Notes: a model not told the origin generated them from the sequence alone. DNA of 64,000 nt from Thauera sp. K11 (GCF_002354895.1 NZ_CP023439.1:3844001-3908000); one strand, 5' to 3'. Shown: positions 28,357 through 38,703, counted from the stretch's first letter. Numbers and translations: made by a program.

Positions 28357-29454
28357 ATGAAAGTGTTCCTCAGTTGGTCGGGCGATGCCAGCCGCGAAAT
28401 CGCCACGCTGCTGCACGAGCACCTGCCCCGGCTGCTGGCGGGCGTCGAGCCCTTCTTGTCCGAGCACGACATTCCGTCCGGCACGGACTGGGCCAAGGTG
28501 CTGGCGGCCAAGCTGCGCGAGAGCCGGTTCGCGATCGTCTGCCTGTCGCCCGACAACGTCGACAGCGCCTGGCTACTGTACGAGGCGGGCGCGCTGACCA
28601 ATCACAAGGCGCAGCGGCTCTGCGCGCTGCTCATCGGCGGCCTGCGCAAGGAGGACGTGCCCAAGCCACTGTCCCGCTTCCAGCATCGGGCCTTCTCCGA
28701 GGCCGAATTCGCGCGGCTGGTGAAGGACATCGGCGGCATGCTCGAACCGCCGCCCGCAGCGGCACAGGTCGACCAGGCGCTGTCGGCCGCATGGCCGCAG
28801 ATACAGGCGAGATACGCCGAGATCCACGCCCGCCATCGGCTCACGCCGCGTCCGCGCAAGGTGGAGACGACGTTCACACGCACCGTGCTGCGGCTGCCGC
28901 TGGCGGATGCGCTGCTCGAGGCGCTCGGCGCCGCGGTCGAGGGCATCCGCAGGCAATGCGTCGAACATGTCCGGGCGTTGTCGCCCGGCTGTGGCATCCG
29001 CAACGACCGCGTGCGCGCCAACGTGTTCCTGCCCGACTACCATGTGAAGGGCAATGCCGGCCATGGCTTCCGGCTGTTCATGGAACCACGCCTGCGCCGC
29101 CAGATGGACCGCCCGGAGGAATTCTCCATCCGCTTCGCGCCGGGCCAGGGCGTGACGGCGACGGTTTTCGACGAATGCCAGCAGCGCATCATCGGCGTAC
29201 GCGAGTTCGAACTGACCGACGAGTTGCGCAACGTCATCCATCCCGACCTGAAGTGGATCATCTCCACTCCGGTGATGAGCCGTGACGGCACCGCGCTGGG
29301 AGTACTGAACATCGACATCCTGGCATGCGAGTTGGACAAGGAAACGGTGCTCGAACCGCTGGGCGATCTGATCGTCCGGGAACTCGAAAGCGTGCAGCGC
29401 CGTCTGGACGATCAGCCGCGGACGCTGATCCGGATCGAGTATGGCGAGCTGTGA
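28357..29454 (+). CDS. TIR-domain protein with C-terminal GAF-like domain
   Basis: A 365-residue soluble protein. Residues 1-145 form a bacterial TIR domain: beta-A MKVFLSWSGD, the BB-loop region EPFLSEHDIPSGTDW, FAIVCLSPDN, and E76 in WLLYEAGAL at the position of the catalytic Glu of TIR NAD+-cleaving enzymes. After a helical linker, about 170-360 look like a GAF sensor domain (DRVRANVFLPDY, GQGVTATVFDE, IISTPVMSRDGTALGVLNID). Known: many prokaryotic TIR domains degrade NAD+ or make signals from it in antiphage defence. Inferred: a GAF-gated TIR enzyme. No partner defence gene is adjacent. It has its own TATAAT. Confidence 0.85.
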   Translation: MKVFLSWSGDASREIATLLHEHLPRLLAGVEPFLSEHDIPSGTDWAKVLAAKLRESRFAIVCLSPDNVDSAWLLYEAGALTNHKAQRLCALLIGGLRKEDVPKPLSRFQHRAFSEAEFARLVKDIGGMLEPPPAAAQVDQALSAAWPQIQARYAEIHARHRLTPRPRKVETTFTRTVLRLPLADALLEALGAAVEGIRRQCVEHVRALSPGCGIRNDRVRANVFLPDYHVKGNAGHGFRLFMEPRLRRQMDRPEEFSIRFAPGQGVTATVFDECQQRIIGVREFELTDELRNVIHPDLKWIISTPVMSRDGTALGVLNIDILACELDKETVLEPLGDLIVRELESVQRRLDDQPRTLIRIEYGEL

Positions 29455-29554
29455 CCGCCGCCATCCATCCATCCATCCGTCTCCACATGATCCGCCCCGA
29501 ACGCCCATCCCATCCCGTCCTTTCCCTCCCGACATCCGAGCCGAGACCACACCG

Positions 29555-30502
29555 ATGACCGACGGCCTCACCGCATTCGAGCACGCCCTCGCCCGCTTCC
29601 CGGACGAGGCTGCAGACTTGCTGCGCACGCTGCCGGATCGCCGCGGTGCCATCCCGGCCGCGGAGGCGGAGCGGCTCGGCGAACTGCTCGGCACGGACCG
29701 CCGCAGCCTGATGATCGCGCTGCTGCCCGTCGCCGCCGCCTTCGCGCATCCGGCGATTTCCGCATTCGCGGTCGGCGCGGTGGCTGCCGGCCGTACCACG
29801 CCGGACGGCCGGGCCGCGCTCTATCTCGGCGCGAACTTCGAGGTCGGCGGCGAATTCCCCACGCTGTCGGTCCATGCCGAGCAGGCCGCCGCCGCCCATG
29901 CATGGCTGGCGGGCGAGACCGGCCTGTCGGCCCTGGCCGCCTCGTCCCCGCCCTGCGGGCATTGCCGCCAGTTCCTGTACGAACTGGAGGATGCGCAGGC
30001 GCTCGAGATCCTGAGCGCAAGTGAGGAAGCGCCCGGCTACCGCACGACGACGCTCGCCAGGCTGCTGCCGGACGCCTTCGGCCCTCACATCCTCGGCATC
30101 GCCGGCGGCTTCATGGCGAACCGCGGCAGCGCGCCGCGGCTTGTGTTCGACGAAGCGCGGGATGCGGTGCGCGAAGCAGCGCTGCAGGCCGCCAGCGCAA
30201 GCTACGCCCCCTACACCGGCGCCTTCGCCGGCTGCGCATTGCAGACTGCGGACGGCGGGATCGTCGTCGGCCGCACGGTGGAGAATGCGGCGCACAACCC
30301 CGGCCTGTCGGCGGCGCAGATGGCGTTCTCCGCCTTCAACGCCGGCCCCCTGCGCGGCGATTTCACCGCGATTCGCCGCGTCGTGCTCGTCGAGCATGCC
30401 ACCATGAGCTCCCAGGCGGCACTGGCGGAGCGCTGCGCGCACGCGCTGGCCCCTTGGGCGGCGTTCGAATGCTGCCGCGCCCGCCTGGCTTCCATGGACT
30501 GA
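29555..30502 (+). CDS. cdd: Cytidine deaminase (two-domain, homodimeric type)
   Basis: A 315-residue protein of the E. coli Cdd type. The N-terminal catalytic domain has the zinc motif H107-A-E109 and P-C134-G-H-C137, with the same relative spacing as E. coli H102/E104/C129/C132. The C-terminal half (about 180-315) is a degenerate copy that lacks the zinc ligands, as in E. coli. It deaminates cytidine and deoxycytidine for salvage. The gap before it holds a short (CATC)n run near 29463-29479. Start ATG 29555. Confidence 0.92.
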   Translation: MTDGLTAFEHALARFPDEAADLLRTLPDRRGAIPAAEAERLGELLGTDRRSLMIALLPVAAAFAHPAISAFAVGAVAAGRTTPDGRAALYLGANFEVGGEFPTLSVHAEQAAAAHAWLAGETGLSALAASSPPCGHCRQFLYELEDAQALEILSASEEAPGYRTTTLARLLPDAFGPHILGIAGGFMANRGSAPRLVFDEARDAVREAALQAASASYAPYTGAFAGCALQTADGGIVVGRTVENAAHNPGLSAAQMAFSAFNAGPLRGDFTAIRRVVLVEHATMSSQAALAERCAHALAPWAAFECCRARLASMD

Positions 30503-30524
30503 ACCACGCCACATCCATCGCGAC

Positions 30525-31274
30525 ATGAACGACCCGGCCCAAGCTCCCGTCATCCTCGTCACCGGCGCCGCGCGCCGCGTCGGCGCCGAGATCGCGCGCA
30601 ACCTGCACGATGCCGGCGCGTACGTCGCGCTGCATTACCACCGCAGCGCGGAAGAGGCCGAACGGCTGGCGGCCGCGCTGGCCGCCGCGCGCGCCGGTTC
30701 GGCCTTCACCGTAGGCGGCGACCTGGGTGAGGACGGTGTGCCGGAACAGGTGGCGCAGGCCGTACTGGATCGCTTCGGCCGCATCGACGGCCTGGTCAAC
30801 AACGCCTCCAGCTTCTTTCCCACCGAGGTCGGCCGCATCGACCGCGCCGCCTGGGACGATCTGATCGGCTCCAACCTGAAGGGGCCGCTGTTCCTGAGCC
30901 AGGCCCTGGCCCCCGCGCTGCGGGCTGCGCGCGGCGCCATCGTGAATATCGTCGACATCCATGCCGAACAGCCGCTGCGGCATTACCTGCTGTATTCGGT
31001 CGCCAAGTCCGGCCTGGCCGGCCTGACGCGTGCGCTGGCGCTGGAGCTGGCGCCCGAGGTGCGGGTCAACGGCGTGTCGCCGGGGCCGATCGACTGGCCC
31101 GAGGACGGCCAGTTCCCGCCCGAGGAACGCGAGCGCATCGTCGCCCACACCCTGCTGCAGCGCACCGGCAGCCCCGCCGACATCGCCCGCACCGTGCGCT
31201 TCCTGCTGTTCGACGCGCCCTACGTCACCGGCCAGATCCTCGCGGTGGACGGCGGGCGCAGCATCCGCCTGTGA
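30525..31274 (+). CDS. Pteridine reductase-like SDR (FolM type)
   Basis: A 249-residue short-chain dehydrogenase. The cofactor motif TGAARRVG is the arginine-rich variant typical of pteridine reductases and FolM (NADPH preference). Active site: NNASSF and YSVAKSG (Tyr/Lys). End VDGGRSIRL. Likely reduces dihydrofolate or dihydromonapterin. cdd ends 22 bp upstream, so both may share a transcript. Confidence 0.85.
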   Translation: MNDPAQAPVILVTGAARRVGAEIARNLHDAGAYVALHYHRSAEEAERLAAALAAARAGSAFTVGGDLGEDGVPEQVAQAVLDRFGRIDGLVNNASSFFPTEVGRIDRAAWDDLIGSNLKGPLFLSQALAPALRAARGAIVNIVDIHAEQPLRHYLLYSVAKSGLAGLTRALALELAPEVRVNGVSPGPIDWPEDGQFPPEERERIVAHTLLQRTGSPADIARTVRFLLFDAPYVTGQILAVDGGRSIRL

Positions 31275-31295
31275 TCCGGGAACACGCGCTAAGCG

Positions 31296-31301
31296 TATAA
31301 T
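31296..31301 (+). promoter_or_regulatory. -10 box upstream of ttcA
   Basis: TATAAT, 30 bases before the GTG start of ttcA; no recognisable -35. Confidence 0.4.
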
Positions 31302-31331
31302 TCCGCACCATTTTTCAGACCGAGCCCGTCA

Positions 31332-32261
31332 GTGACCGCCGCCCTCGCTCCCGTCCAGCCCGCCGACACCGCCACCGCCGGCCGCCATTCCAACACCTTC
31401 CTGCGCCTGAAGAAGAAGCTCGAGCGCAGCGTGGGCGAGGCCATCGCCGACTACAACATGATCGGCGACGGCGATACCGTGCTGGTGTGCGTGTCGGGCG
31501 GCAAGGATTCCTACACGCTGCTGTCCTGCCTGCTCGCGCTGCGCGAGCGTGCGCCGGTCGATTTCCGCATCGTGGCGATGAACCTCGACCAGAAGCAGCC
31601 GGGCTTTCCCGACCACGTGCTGCCGGCCTACTTCGAATCGATCGGCGTCGAGTACCGCATCGTCACCGAGGACACCTATTCCATCGTCAAGGACAAGATC
31701 CCCGAGGGCAAGACCACCTGCTCGCTGTGCTCGCGCCTGCGCCGCGGCATCATCTACCGCACCGCCACCGAGGTCGGCGCCACCCGCATCGCGCTCGGCC
31801 ACCATCGCGACGACATCCTCGAGACCCTGTTCCTGAACATGTTCTTCGGCGGCAAGATCAAGGCCATGCCGCCCAAGCTGGTCAGCGACGACGGCAGGCA
31901 CGTGGTGATCCGCCCGCTCGCCTATTGCGCCGAAAACGACATCGCCCGCTTCGCCCGCGCGATGGAGTACCCCATCATCCCGTGCAACCTGTGCGGCTCG
32001 CAGGAAAACGCGCAGCGCAGGCAGATCAAGGCGATGCTGCAGGGCTGGGCGCGCGACTATCCCGGACGCATCGAATCGCTGGCCACCTCGCTGAAGAACG
32101 TCGTGCCCTCGCACCTGGCCGATGCCCGGCTGTTCGACTTCGCCGGCCTCACGCGGCAGACGCAGGTGGAAGAAGGCGACACCGCCTTCGATCCGCCCGA
32201 GCTTCCGCGCATGGGCGGTGAAACGGTACGCTTCTTCGGCATTTCTTCCGGCGAGGACTGA
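31332..32261 (+). CDS. ttcA: TtcA, tRNA 2-thiocytidine (C32) biosynthesis protein
   Basis: A 309-residue ATP-PPi synthetase-like enzyme that thiolates C32 of certain tRNAs. PP-loop [12 protein letters not shown], the CSLC pair in [14 protein letters not shown], the later CNLCGS, and GHHRDD are diagnostic; the cysteines bind a [4Fe-4S] cluster. Start is GTG 31332. The first 20 residues are a poorly conserved tail. In other bacteria ttcA can be linked to oxygen or oxidative-stress control; no such site was seen here. Confidence 0.95.
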   Translation: MTAALAPVQPADTATAGRHSNTFLRLKKKLERSVGEAIADYNMIGDGDTVLVCVSGGKDSYTLLSCLLALRERAPVDFRIVAMNLDQKQPGFPDHVLPAYFESIGVEYRIVTEDTYSIVKDKIPEGKTTCSLCSRLRRGIIYRTATEVGATRIALGHHRDDILETLFLNMFFGGKIKAMPPKLVSDDGRHVVIRPLAYCAENDIARFARAMEYPIIPCNLCGSQENAQRRQIKAMLQGWARDYPGRIESLATSLKNVVPSHLADARLFDFAGLTRQTQVEEGDTAFDPPELPRMGGETVRFFGISSGED

Positions 32262-32349
32262 CCCGCGGCGGGCCCCTTGCATCGCGGGGGACGTTTCATC
32301 ATTATTCCAGAGTCCTCCCCGGCACCCGCCGCCAGCCCATGGTAATCCG

Positions 32350-33216
32350 ATGCCCGAGCGCAAGAACCTGTGTGTCCTCGCCGCAACGCTTCCCAGCGAT
32401 GCACGCCTTGCCGCGCGCCTGGGCGCGGACGAGGCCGCACATGCGGTGGACCGCTGCATGCGGCGCATGGAGCGGTCCATCGATGGACATGGCGGCAGCG
32501 TCGTCCGGCATCAGGCCGAATCGATCGTCGCCACGTTCGAGCGCTGTGACGCCGGCGTCCTCGCCGCCTGCGAGATGCTCGAGCGGGTACGCAGCCTGCC
32601 GCCGCTGAGCGGGAGCCGGCAGACCGTCTGCATCGGCCTGCACTACGGCGTGGTCGAAGGAGATCCGGCGCAGGGCGAAGGCGTGGACATCGCCCTGCGG
32701 CTGGCGGCGCTGGCCCGGCCGGAACAGGCCCTGGCCAGCGGGCAGGCCATCATGCTGCTGACGCCTGCCGCCCGGCACGCCGCCAGCCCGCAGGCAATCC
32801 GCAGCACCGAGATCGATGCGCTCGAGTTCCCCGTGCATACCGTCGGCCAGCGCGTGGGCATGGTCACTTCGCTGCCGCCGACCTCGCGGCTGTCGCAGCG
32901 CCTGCGGCTGCGCCACCAGCAGGACGTGATCTTCGTCGAGGAGCAGCGCCCCGTGCTGCTGCTCGGGCGCGAACTCGGCAACGACGTGGTCATCATGGAC
33001 CCGCGCGCCTCGCGCCAGCACGCCCGCATCGAACGCCGGCGCGAGGGCTTCATCCTGATCGACGAAAGCTCCAACGGCACCTACATATCGGTCGACGGCG
33101 CCAAGGAAACCTGCGTCCGGCATGGCGAACTGCCGCTGCTCGGGCCGGGCCGCCTCGGCTGCGGCTTCTCCGCCGGCGAGATCGAACGCGACCTGGTGTT
33201 CTTCGACATCGTCTGA
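32350..33216 (+). CDS. FHA-domain protein with degenerate cyclase-like N-terminal domain
   Basis: A 288-residue cytoplasmic protein. The C-terminal part (about 205-285) is an FHA phosphothreonine-binding domain: LLGRELGNDVVI, SRQHARIE and SSNGTYI. The N-terminal part (about 5-165) has the layout of a class III nucleotidyl cyclase (GLHYGVVEGDPAQGEGVDIALRLA), but the metal-binding aspartates expected in the first strand (LCVLAATLP) are missing, so catalysis is unlikely. Probably a regulator that reads phosphoproteins. No kinase gene is in the window. Confidence 0.82.
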   Translation: MPERKNLCVLAATLPSDARLAARLGADEAAHAVDRCMRRMERSIDGHGGSVVRHQAESIVATFERCDAGVLAACEMLERVRSLPPLSGSRQTVCIGLHYGVVEGDPAQGEGVDIALRLAALARPEQALASGQAIMLLTPAARHAASPQAIRSTEIDALEFPVHTVGQRVGMVTSLPPTSRLSQRLRLRHQQDVIFVEEQRPVLLLGRELGNDVVIMDPRASRQHARIERRREGFILIDESSNGTYISVDGAKETCVRHGELPLLGPGRLGCGFSAGEIERDLVFFDIV

Positions 33217-33241
33217 GCCGCGCCCGGACGGTGCCCTTTTG

Positions 33242-33267
33242 CCGGGCGGCGGTCGGCCACCGCCCGG
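33242..33267. terminator. Hairpin between convergent FHA and PsiF-like genes
   Basis: CCGGGCGG (33242-33249) and CCGCCCGG (33260-33267) form an 8-bp perfect stem with a 10-nt loop in the 59-bp gap between two convergent stops. No long T-run on either side. Confidence 0.5.
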
Positions 33268-33275
33268 TCCCGCCG

Positions 33276-33662
33276 TCAGGCGCTCAGGCATTCCGCAATG
33301 AAGGTCTTGCGCTTGGCGCCGCTGAGCGACTGCTCCGTGGCGGCCTGGTTGCACGCCTTGCGCTTTGCGGCGCCGGCACGCCCGGACGGCGCATCGGAAT
33401 CCGCCTGCCCGCCCGCTCCGGCCTTGGCGGCCTTTCCGCCTGCGGCGGCGGATGCCGGCACCTCCCCTGCGCCCGCCTGCTCATGCTTGCCCCTCAGGCA
33501 GGTGCTCATGAACTGCCTGCGCGCGTCGCCCTTCAGCGCCTGCTCGCGCGCCTCCTGGCTGCAACGCTTCATCCGTTCCTGCTGCGGACCGGCAAGCGCA
33601 TCGGCGGGCGCGAGCACCGCGAGGGCGCAGGTGGCGGCGAGCGCGGAAATAAGCTTTTTCAT
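33276..33662 (-). CDS. PsiF-repeat secreted protein
   Basis: A 128-residue exported protein: signal peptide MKKLISALAATCALAVLAPADALAG minus the last residues, then two PsiF repeats (RMKRCSQEAREQALKGDARR and KACNQAATEQSLSGAKRKTF, each ending in a C-x-SA/RG stretch) joined by an Ala/Gly-rich linker. E. coli PsiF is phosphate-starvation induced; the function is unknown. ATG 33662 follows AGGAGATCG. No Pho box was recognised upstream. Confidence 0.85.
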   Translation of the reverse strand: MKKLISALAATCALAVLAPADALAGPQQERMKRCSQEAREQALKGDARRQFMSTCLRGKHEQAGAGEVPASAAAGGKAAKAGAGGQADSDAPSGRAGAAKRKACNQAATEQSLSGAKRKTFIAECLSA

Positions 33663-33963
33663 TTTTCGATCTCCTATATGTCGATGTCGTCCGGAGGGAC
33701 GGACCTGATTCTGCAATCGTCATATACGAATGTCAAAGAGATAATCCGCCGTGCCGTGGCCGACGACCACCTGCGTACCGCGCCTGCCGCTTGCCGGTCG
33801 CCGGCTCCGGATGGCGGCCGGCAAGCGGATGCACCACGCCGCGATCGTGCGGGCGCCGGGCTGGCGGGGATCCCCCCACTTCACGCAAGGTCTTGATTTC
33901 TGCGCGTGTTGCACTGCGTTTGCTAGAATCCTGAGTCCCCAAGCCGTCGTTTCTGCTACCCCC

Positions 33964-36900
33964 ATGACGCAACGCCTGCGAGAAATCCCCTACAACTACA
34001 CCTCGTTCTCCGACCGCGAGATCGTGATCCGCCTGCTCGGCACCGACGCCTGGTCGGTGCTCGACGAGCTGCGCGGCGAACGCGTCACCGGCCGGTCGGC
34101 GCGCATGCTCTACGAGGTGCTGGGCGACATCTGGGTGGTACGGCGCAACCCCTACCTGGAAGACGACCTGCTCGCCAGCCGCGAGCGCCGCGAGGCGCTG
34201 ATCGGCGCCTTGAACCACCGGCTGAACGCGGTCGAATCCCGCCGCCAGGGCAACGACCGCGTCGCGCTGCTGATCGCCCGCGCGCGCGACGCGGTGACCG
34301 GCTTCGAGCACTGGTTCGAGACCACCGCCCGCCGCCGCAAGGCCACGCTCAAGGCGCTGGCGCGGCACACGCGCAAGGACAACATCTGCTTCGACGGCCA
34401 CGCCCGGGTGTCGCACGTCACCGACGCCACCGACTGGCGCGTGGAGTACCCCTTCGTCGTCCTGTACCCGGACACCGAGGAGGAAATGGCGCCGCTGGTG
34501 CGCGAATGCATCACGCTCGGCCTCACCATCATCCCGCGCGGCGGCGGCACCGGCTACACCGGCGGCGCCATTCCGCTCGACGCCAGTTCAGTGGTGATCA
34601 ACACCGAGAAGCTGCTGGCGATGAGCCCGGTCGAAGAGGTCGTGCTGCCCGGCGGGGACGGCCCGATGGCCGCGCCCTGCGCCACCATCCGCACCGGCGC
34701 CGGCGTCGTCACCGAGCGCGTGTCGGAAGCCGCCGCGGCGGCCGGCCGCGTGTTCGCGGTGGACCCGACCTCGGCCAGCGCCTCGTGCATCGGCGGCAAC
34801 ATCGCGATGAACGCGGGCGGCAAGAAGGCGGTGCTGTGGGGCACCGCGCTCGACAATCTGGCGTGGTGGAAGATGGTCACGCCCGACGGCAACTGGCTGG
34901 AAGTCGAGCGCCTGGACCACAACTTCGGCAAGATCCACGAGCAGGAAACCGTCCGCTTCCGCCTGCGCCGCTTCGACGGCCTGAGCTACAAGCCGCTGGG
35001 CGAGGAGATCCTGTCGATGCCCGGCGCGAGCTGTCGCAAGATCGGCCTGGGCAAGGACGTCACCGACAAGTTCCTCGGCGGCGTGCCGGGCGTGCAGAAG
35101 GAAGGCACCGACGGCCTGATCGTCGCCGCGCGCTGGGTGCTGCACCGCATGCCGCCGCACACCCGCACCGTCTGCCTGGAGTTCTTCGGCCAGGTGCGCG
35201 AGGCGGTGCCGGCCATCGTCGAGATCACCGACTACTTCAAGCCAGGCGGCGCCGGCAACTCGGCCGGCGTGCTGCTGGCCGGCCTCGAACACCTCGACGA
35301 GCGCTACGTGAAGGCGGTCGGCTACGCGACCAAGGCCAGGCGCCACGGCCGCCCGAAGATGGTGCTGATCGGCGACATCGTCGGCCACGACGAGAACGCG
35401 GTGATGGCCGCCGCCTCCGAGGTGGTGCGCATGACCAACGCGCGCAGCGCCGAGGGCTTCATCGCCGTCGGCGCCGAGCAGCGCAAGCGCTTCTGGCTCG
35501 AGCGCAGCAGGACGGCGGCGATCTCGCGCCACACCAATGCGTTCAAGATCAACGAGGACGTGGTCATCCCGCTGCCACGCATGGGCGAGTACTGCGACGG
35601 CATCGAGCGCATCAACATCGAACTGTCGACGAAGAACAAGATCGACCTGTGCGACACGCTGACCGAGTTCCTGCAGGGCGACCTGCCGCTCGACACCGGC
35701 GACGCCGACGTGGCGCGCGACGAACTGATCGGCGACCACCGCCAGGCCGCGCTCGAACAGATCGCCACGGTGCGCCGGCGCTGGCAGTGGCTGCTCGACA
35801 ACCTCGACCTGCCGCTGGCCGAGGCCGAACCGCAGTTTGCCACCTACGGCATCGAGGCCGATCCGCTCAGCAACCGCGCCGAAGACCCGCGCCTGTTCCA
35901 CCGCCTGCAGGACTATTCCATCCGCGTGTCGTGGAAGAAGGAGCTGCGTCCGCTGCTCAAGAGCACCTTTGACGGCGCGGTGTTCGCGCCGGTGATGGCG
36001 CGCGTCCAGGACATCCACCGCGAGCTGCTGCGCGGCCGGGTGTTCGTCGCGCTGCACATGCACGCCGGCGACGGCAACGTGCACACCAACATCCCGGTGA
36101 ACTCCGACCACTACGAGATGCTGCAGACCGCCAACCGCGCGGTCGACCGCATCATGGCGCTGGCGCGCAGCCTCGACGGCGTGATCTCCGGCGAGCACGG
36201 CATCGGCATCACCAAGCTCGACTACCTGACCGAGGCCGAGATGGCCGACTTCTGGGCCTACAAGCAGAAGGTGGACCCGGACGGCCGCTTCAACCGCGGC
36301 AAGCTGATGAAGGGCGGCAACCTCGACAACGCCTACACGCCCAGCTTCAACCTGATGGGGCACGAATCCCTCATCATGGAACAGACCGACGTCGGCGACA
36401 TCGCGCACGACATCAAGGACTGCCTGCGCTGCGGCAAGTGCAAGCCGGTGTGCTCCACGCACGTGCCGCGCGCCAACCTGCTGTACAGCCCGCGCAACAA
36501 GATCCTGTCGACCTCGCTGCTGATCGAAGCCTTCCTGTACGAGGAACAGACCCGCCGCGGCGTGTCGCTGGCGCACTGGGCCGAGTTCGAGGACGTGGCC
36601 GACCACTGCACGATCTGCCACAAGTGCGAGAAACCCTGTCCGGTGGACATCGACTTCGGCGACGTGTCGATCAAGATGCGCAACCTGCTGCGCAAGCAGG
36701 GCAAGAAGTCGTTCAACCCGGGCAAGGCGGCGGCGATGGCCTTCCTGACGATCAAGGACCCGGCCACGATCAAGCTGATCCGCACCGGCATGATCGAGTG
36801 GGGCTACAAGGCGCAGCGCTTCGCCCACGGGGTCGGCAAGAAGCTGGGCCTCGTGCAGCAGCAGGTGAAGGCGCCGCCGGCCACGCTGGGCAAGGCGCCG

Positions 36901-37830
36901 ATCAAGGCGCAGGTGATCCACTTCATCAACAAGCCGATGCCCGGCAACCTGCCCAAGCGCACCAGCCGCGCGCTGCTCGACATCGAGGACGACAAGGTCA
37001 TCCCGGTGATCCGCGACCCGCAGAAGACCAGCGCCGAGGCCGAGGCGGTGTTCTACTTCCCCGGCTGCGGCTCGGAGCGCCTGTTCAGCCAGGTGGGGCT
37101 CGCCACCCAGGCCATGCTCTACCACGTCGGCGCGCAGACGGTGCTGCCGCCGGGCTACCTGTGCTGCGGCTACCCGCAGACCGCCGCCGGCGAGGAAGAC
37201 AAGGGCCAGAAGATCACCACCGACAACCGCGTGCTGTTCCACCGCGTCGCCAACACGCTGAACTACCTCGACATCAAGACGGTGATCGTGTCCTGCGGCA
37301 CCTGCATGGACCAGTTGCTGAAGTACGAATTCGACAGGATCTTCCCCGGCTGCCGCCTGCTCGACATCCACGAATACCTGATGGAAAAGGGCGTCAGGCT
37401 CGATGGCGTGCAGGGCGTGAAGTACATGTACCACGAGCCCTGCCACACGCCGATGAAGCAATACCAGGGCATCAAGGTCGCCAACGAGCTGATGGGCACC
37501 CGCGTCGACCTCTCCGACCGCTGCTGCGGCGAGTCCGGCACGCTGGCGGTGGCGCGCCCCGACGTGTCGACCCAGGTGCGCTTCCGCAAGCAGGAAGAGA
37601 TCGAGGAGGGCGCCGCCAGGCTGCGCGAGGACGACCCGAACGCCCGGATCAAGCTCCTCACCTCCTGCCCGAGCTGCCTGCAGGGCATGCACCGCTACGC
37701 CAACGATGCCGGCGGCGTGGAGCCGGACTACATCGTCGTCGAACTCGCCAGGCACCTGCTGGGCGAGAACTGGCTGCCGGAGTACGTGAACAAGGCCAAC
37801 AACGGCGGCATCGAGCGCGTGCTGCTGTAA
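33964..37830 (+). CDS. Giant FAD-linked dehydrogenase / iron-sulfur oxidoreductase (DUF3683 type)
   Basis: A 1288-residue fusion. Order: DUF3683-like N-terminal domain (about 1-140), FAD-binding type 4 domain ([16 protein letters not shown]), FAD-oxidase C-terminal domain ([27 protein letters not shown]), two [4Fe-4S] motifs ([11 protein letters not shown] near 820; [14 protein letters not shown] near 881), then CCG domains ([35 protein letters not shown]). This is GlcD-like plus GlcF-like in one chain, as in lactate/glycolate-type respiratory dehydrogenases. The substrate is unknown; a D-2-hydroxy acid feeding the quinone pool is likely. Cytoplasmic or membrane-associated. Confidence 0.88.
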   Translation: MTQRLREIPYNYTSFSDREIVIRLLGTDAWSVLDELRGERVTGRSARMLYEVLGDIWVVRRNPYLEDDLLASRERREALIGALNHRLNAVESRRQGNDRVALLIARARDAVTGFEHWFETTARRRKATLKALARHTRKDNICFDGHARVSHVTDATDWRVEYPFVVLYPDTEEEMAPLVRECITLGLTIIPRGGGTGYTGGAIPLDASSVVINTEKLLAMSPVEEVVLPGGDGPMAAPCATIRTGAGVVTERVSEAAAAAGRVFAVDPTSASASCIGGNIAMNAGGKKAVLWGTALDNLAWWKMVTPDGNWLEVERLDHNFGKIHEQETVRFRLRRFDGLSYKPLGEEILSMPGASCRKIGLGKDVTDKFLGGVPGVQKEGTDGLIVAARWVLHRMPPHTRTVCLEFFGQVREAVPAIVEITDYFKPGGAGNSAGVLLAGLEHLDERYVKAVGYATKARRHGRPKMVLIGDIVGHDENAVMAAASEVVRMTNARSAEGFIAVGAEQRKRFWLERSRTAAISRHTNAFKINEDVVIPLPRMGEYCDGIERINIELSTKNKIDLCDTLTEFLQGDLPLDTGDADVARDELIGDHRQAALEQIATVRRRWQWLLDNLDLPLAEAEPQFATYGIEADPLSNRAEDPRLFHRLQDYSIRVSWKKELRPLLKSTFDGAVFAPVMARVQDIHRELLRGRVFVALHMHAGDGNVHTNIPVNSDHYEMLQTANRAVDRIMALARSLDGVISGEHGIGITKLDYLTEAEMADFWAYKQKVDPDGRFNRGKLMKGGNLDNAYTPSFNLMGHESLIMEQTDVGDIAHDIKDCLRCGKCKPVCSTHVPRANLLYSPRNKILSTSLLIEAFLYEEQTRRGVSLAHWAEFEDVADHCTICHKCEKPCPVDIDFGDVSIKMRNLLRKQGKKSFNPGKAAAMAFLTIKDPATIKLIRTGMIEWGYKAQRFAHGVGKKLGLVQQQVKAPPATLGKAPIKAQVIHFINKPMPGNLPKRTSRALLDIEDDKVIPVIRDPQKTSAEAEAVFYFPGCGSERLFSQVGLATQAMLYHVGAQTVLPPGYLCCGYPQTAAGEEDKGQKITTDNRVLFHRVANTLNYLDIKTVIVSCGTCMDQLLKYEFDRIFPGCRLLDIHEYLMEKGVRLDGVQGVKYMYHEPCHTPMKQYQGIKVANELMGTRVDLSDRCCGESGTLAVARPDVSTQVRFRKQEEIEEGAARLREDDPNARIKLLTSCPSCLQGMHRYANDAGGVEPDYIVVELARHLLGENWLPEYVNKANNGGIERVLL

Positions 37831-37854
37831 GGCAGTCGGACGCGTCGGACGTGC

Positions 37855-37886
37855 GGGCCGGGCAGGTGCAAGCCCCGGCCCACGCC
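37855..37886. terminator. Hairpin between the oxidoreductase and sirtuin genes
   Basis: GGGCCGGG (37855-37862) and CCCGGCCC (37874-37881), loop 11 nt, followed after a few bases by GTTTTCC. It lies in the 90-bp gap between convergent stops. Confidence 0.5.
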
Positions 37887-37920
37887 GTTTTCCGGCCCTC
37901 CCCGGGTCATCGGCCGGCGG

Positions 37921-38703
37921 TCAGTCCTCCGCCGGCTCCGATGGGTGCATACGGCGCCACAGTTCCGGCATCGCATCGGCGGCGCGCGTGCGCAGGTGGT
38001 GCGTCACGATGGGGCTGACGTCGGTCTCGCCCGGGTTGATCTCGATGCTGGGCACGCCGTTGCGATAGGCCCACACGACCGGCCCGGCGATGTAGGGAAA
38101 GACGCTGGTGGTGCCGATGGACACGACGAGGTCCAGCCCGCTGGCGAGGATGCCCTCCAGGCGCTCGATGCCGCGCGCGGGCAGTTCCTCGCCGAACAGC
38201 ACGACGTTGGGCCGCATCATGCCGCCGCACACCGGGCACGACGGCGGGATCTGCATGCCGGCGAAATCGGGGATGCTGCGCGCGTGCGGGCATTCGGTGC
38301 AGCGCAGGCGGTGCACGCTGCCGTGGATCTCGATCAGGTTGCGCGAACCCGCGAGGTGATGGAGGCCGTCGACGTTCTGCGTCAGCACCCACACGCCCGG
38401 CTTTTCGCGCTCCAGCGCGGCGATGATGTGGTGCGCGATGTTGGGCCGCGCACCGCGGCAGTTCGCCTCGATCTCGGCGAGATACTTCCAGGTGATCCCG
38501 GGATGCGACGCCATCATCTGGCCGGACAGCGCCTGCTCGATGGTCAGCCCTTCGTCGGTGAGGCGCTCGTGGTAGAGGCCGCCGATGCCGCGGTAGGTCG
38601 GCAGGCCGGAGTCGGCCGAGATGCCGGCGCCGGTGATGAAGAGGATGCGCCGCGCATCGGCCAGCAACGCGGCGGCGGCATCGAGTTCGCGTTTCCGGTT
38701 CAT
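37921..38703 (-). CDS. SIR2-family NAD-dependent protein deacylase
   Basis: A 260-residue sirtuin: NAD motif GAGISADSGLPTYRG, TQNVDGLHHLAGS, catalytic His in EIHGS, and zinc cysteines in RCTEC and CPVCGG. It lacks the Tyr/Arg pair context of E. coli CobB, so the acyl preference cannot be stated. It overlaps the stop of the upstream molybdopterin oxidoreductase by ATGA, which implies coupled translation. Confidence 0.9.
   Translation of the reverse strand: MNRKRELDAAAALLADARRILFITGAGISADSGLPTYRGIGGLYHERLTDEGLTIEQALSGQMMASHPGITWKYLAEIEANCRGARPNIAHHIIAALEREKPGVWVLTQNVDGLHHLAGSRNLIEIHGSVHRLRCTECPHARSIPDFAGMQIPPSCPVCGGMMRPNVVLFGEELPARGIERLEGILASGLDLVVSIGTTSVFPYIAGPVVWAYRNGVPSIEINPGETDVSPIVTHHLRTRAADAMPELWRRMHPSEPAED

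Noticed and set aside
29463..29479. (CATC)n tetranucleotide run as a phase-variation repeat
   Set aside because: Only about four copies, outside a coding region and not at promoter spacing; too short to support slippage control.
34588..37755. A 1055-codon reverse-strand frame within the giant FAD/Fe-S gene
   Set aside because: It is complementary to a gene with many recognisable motifs and shows Val/Ala/His/Gln-rich antisense composition.
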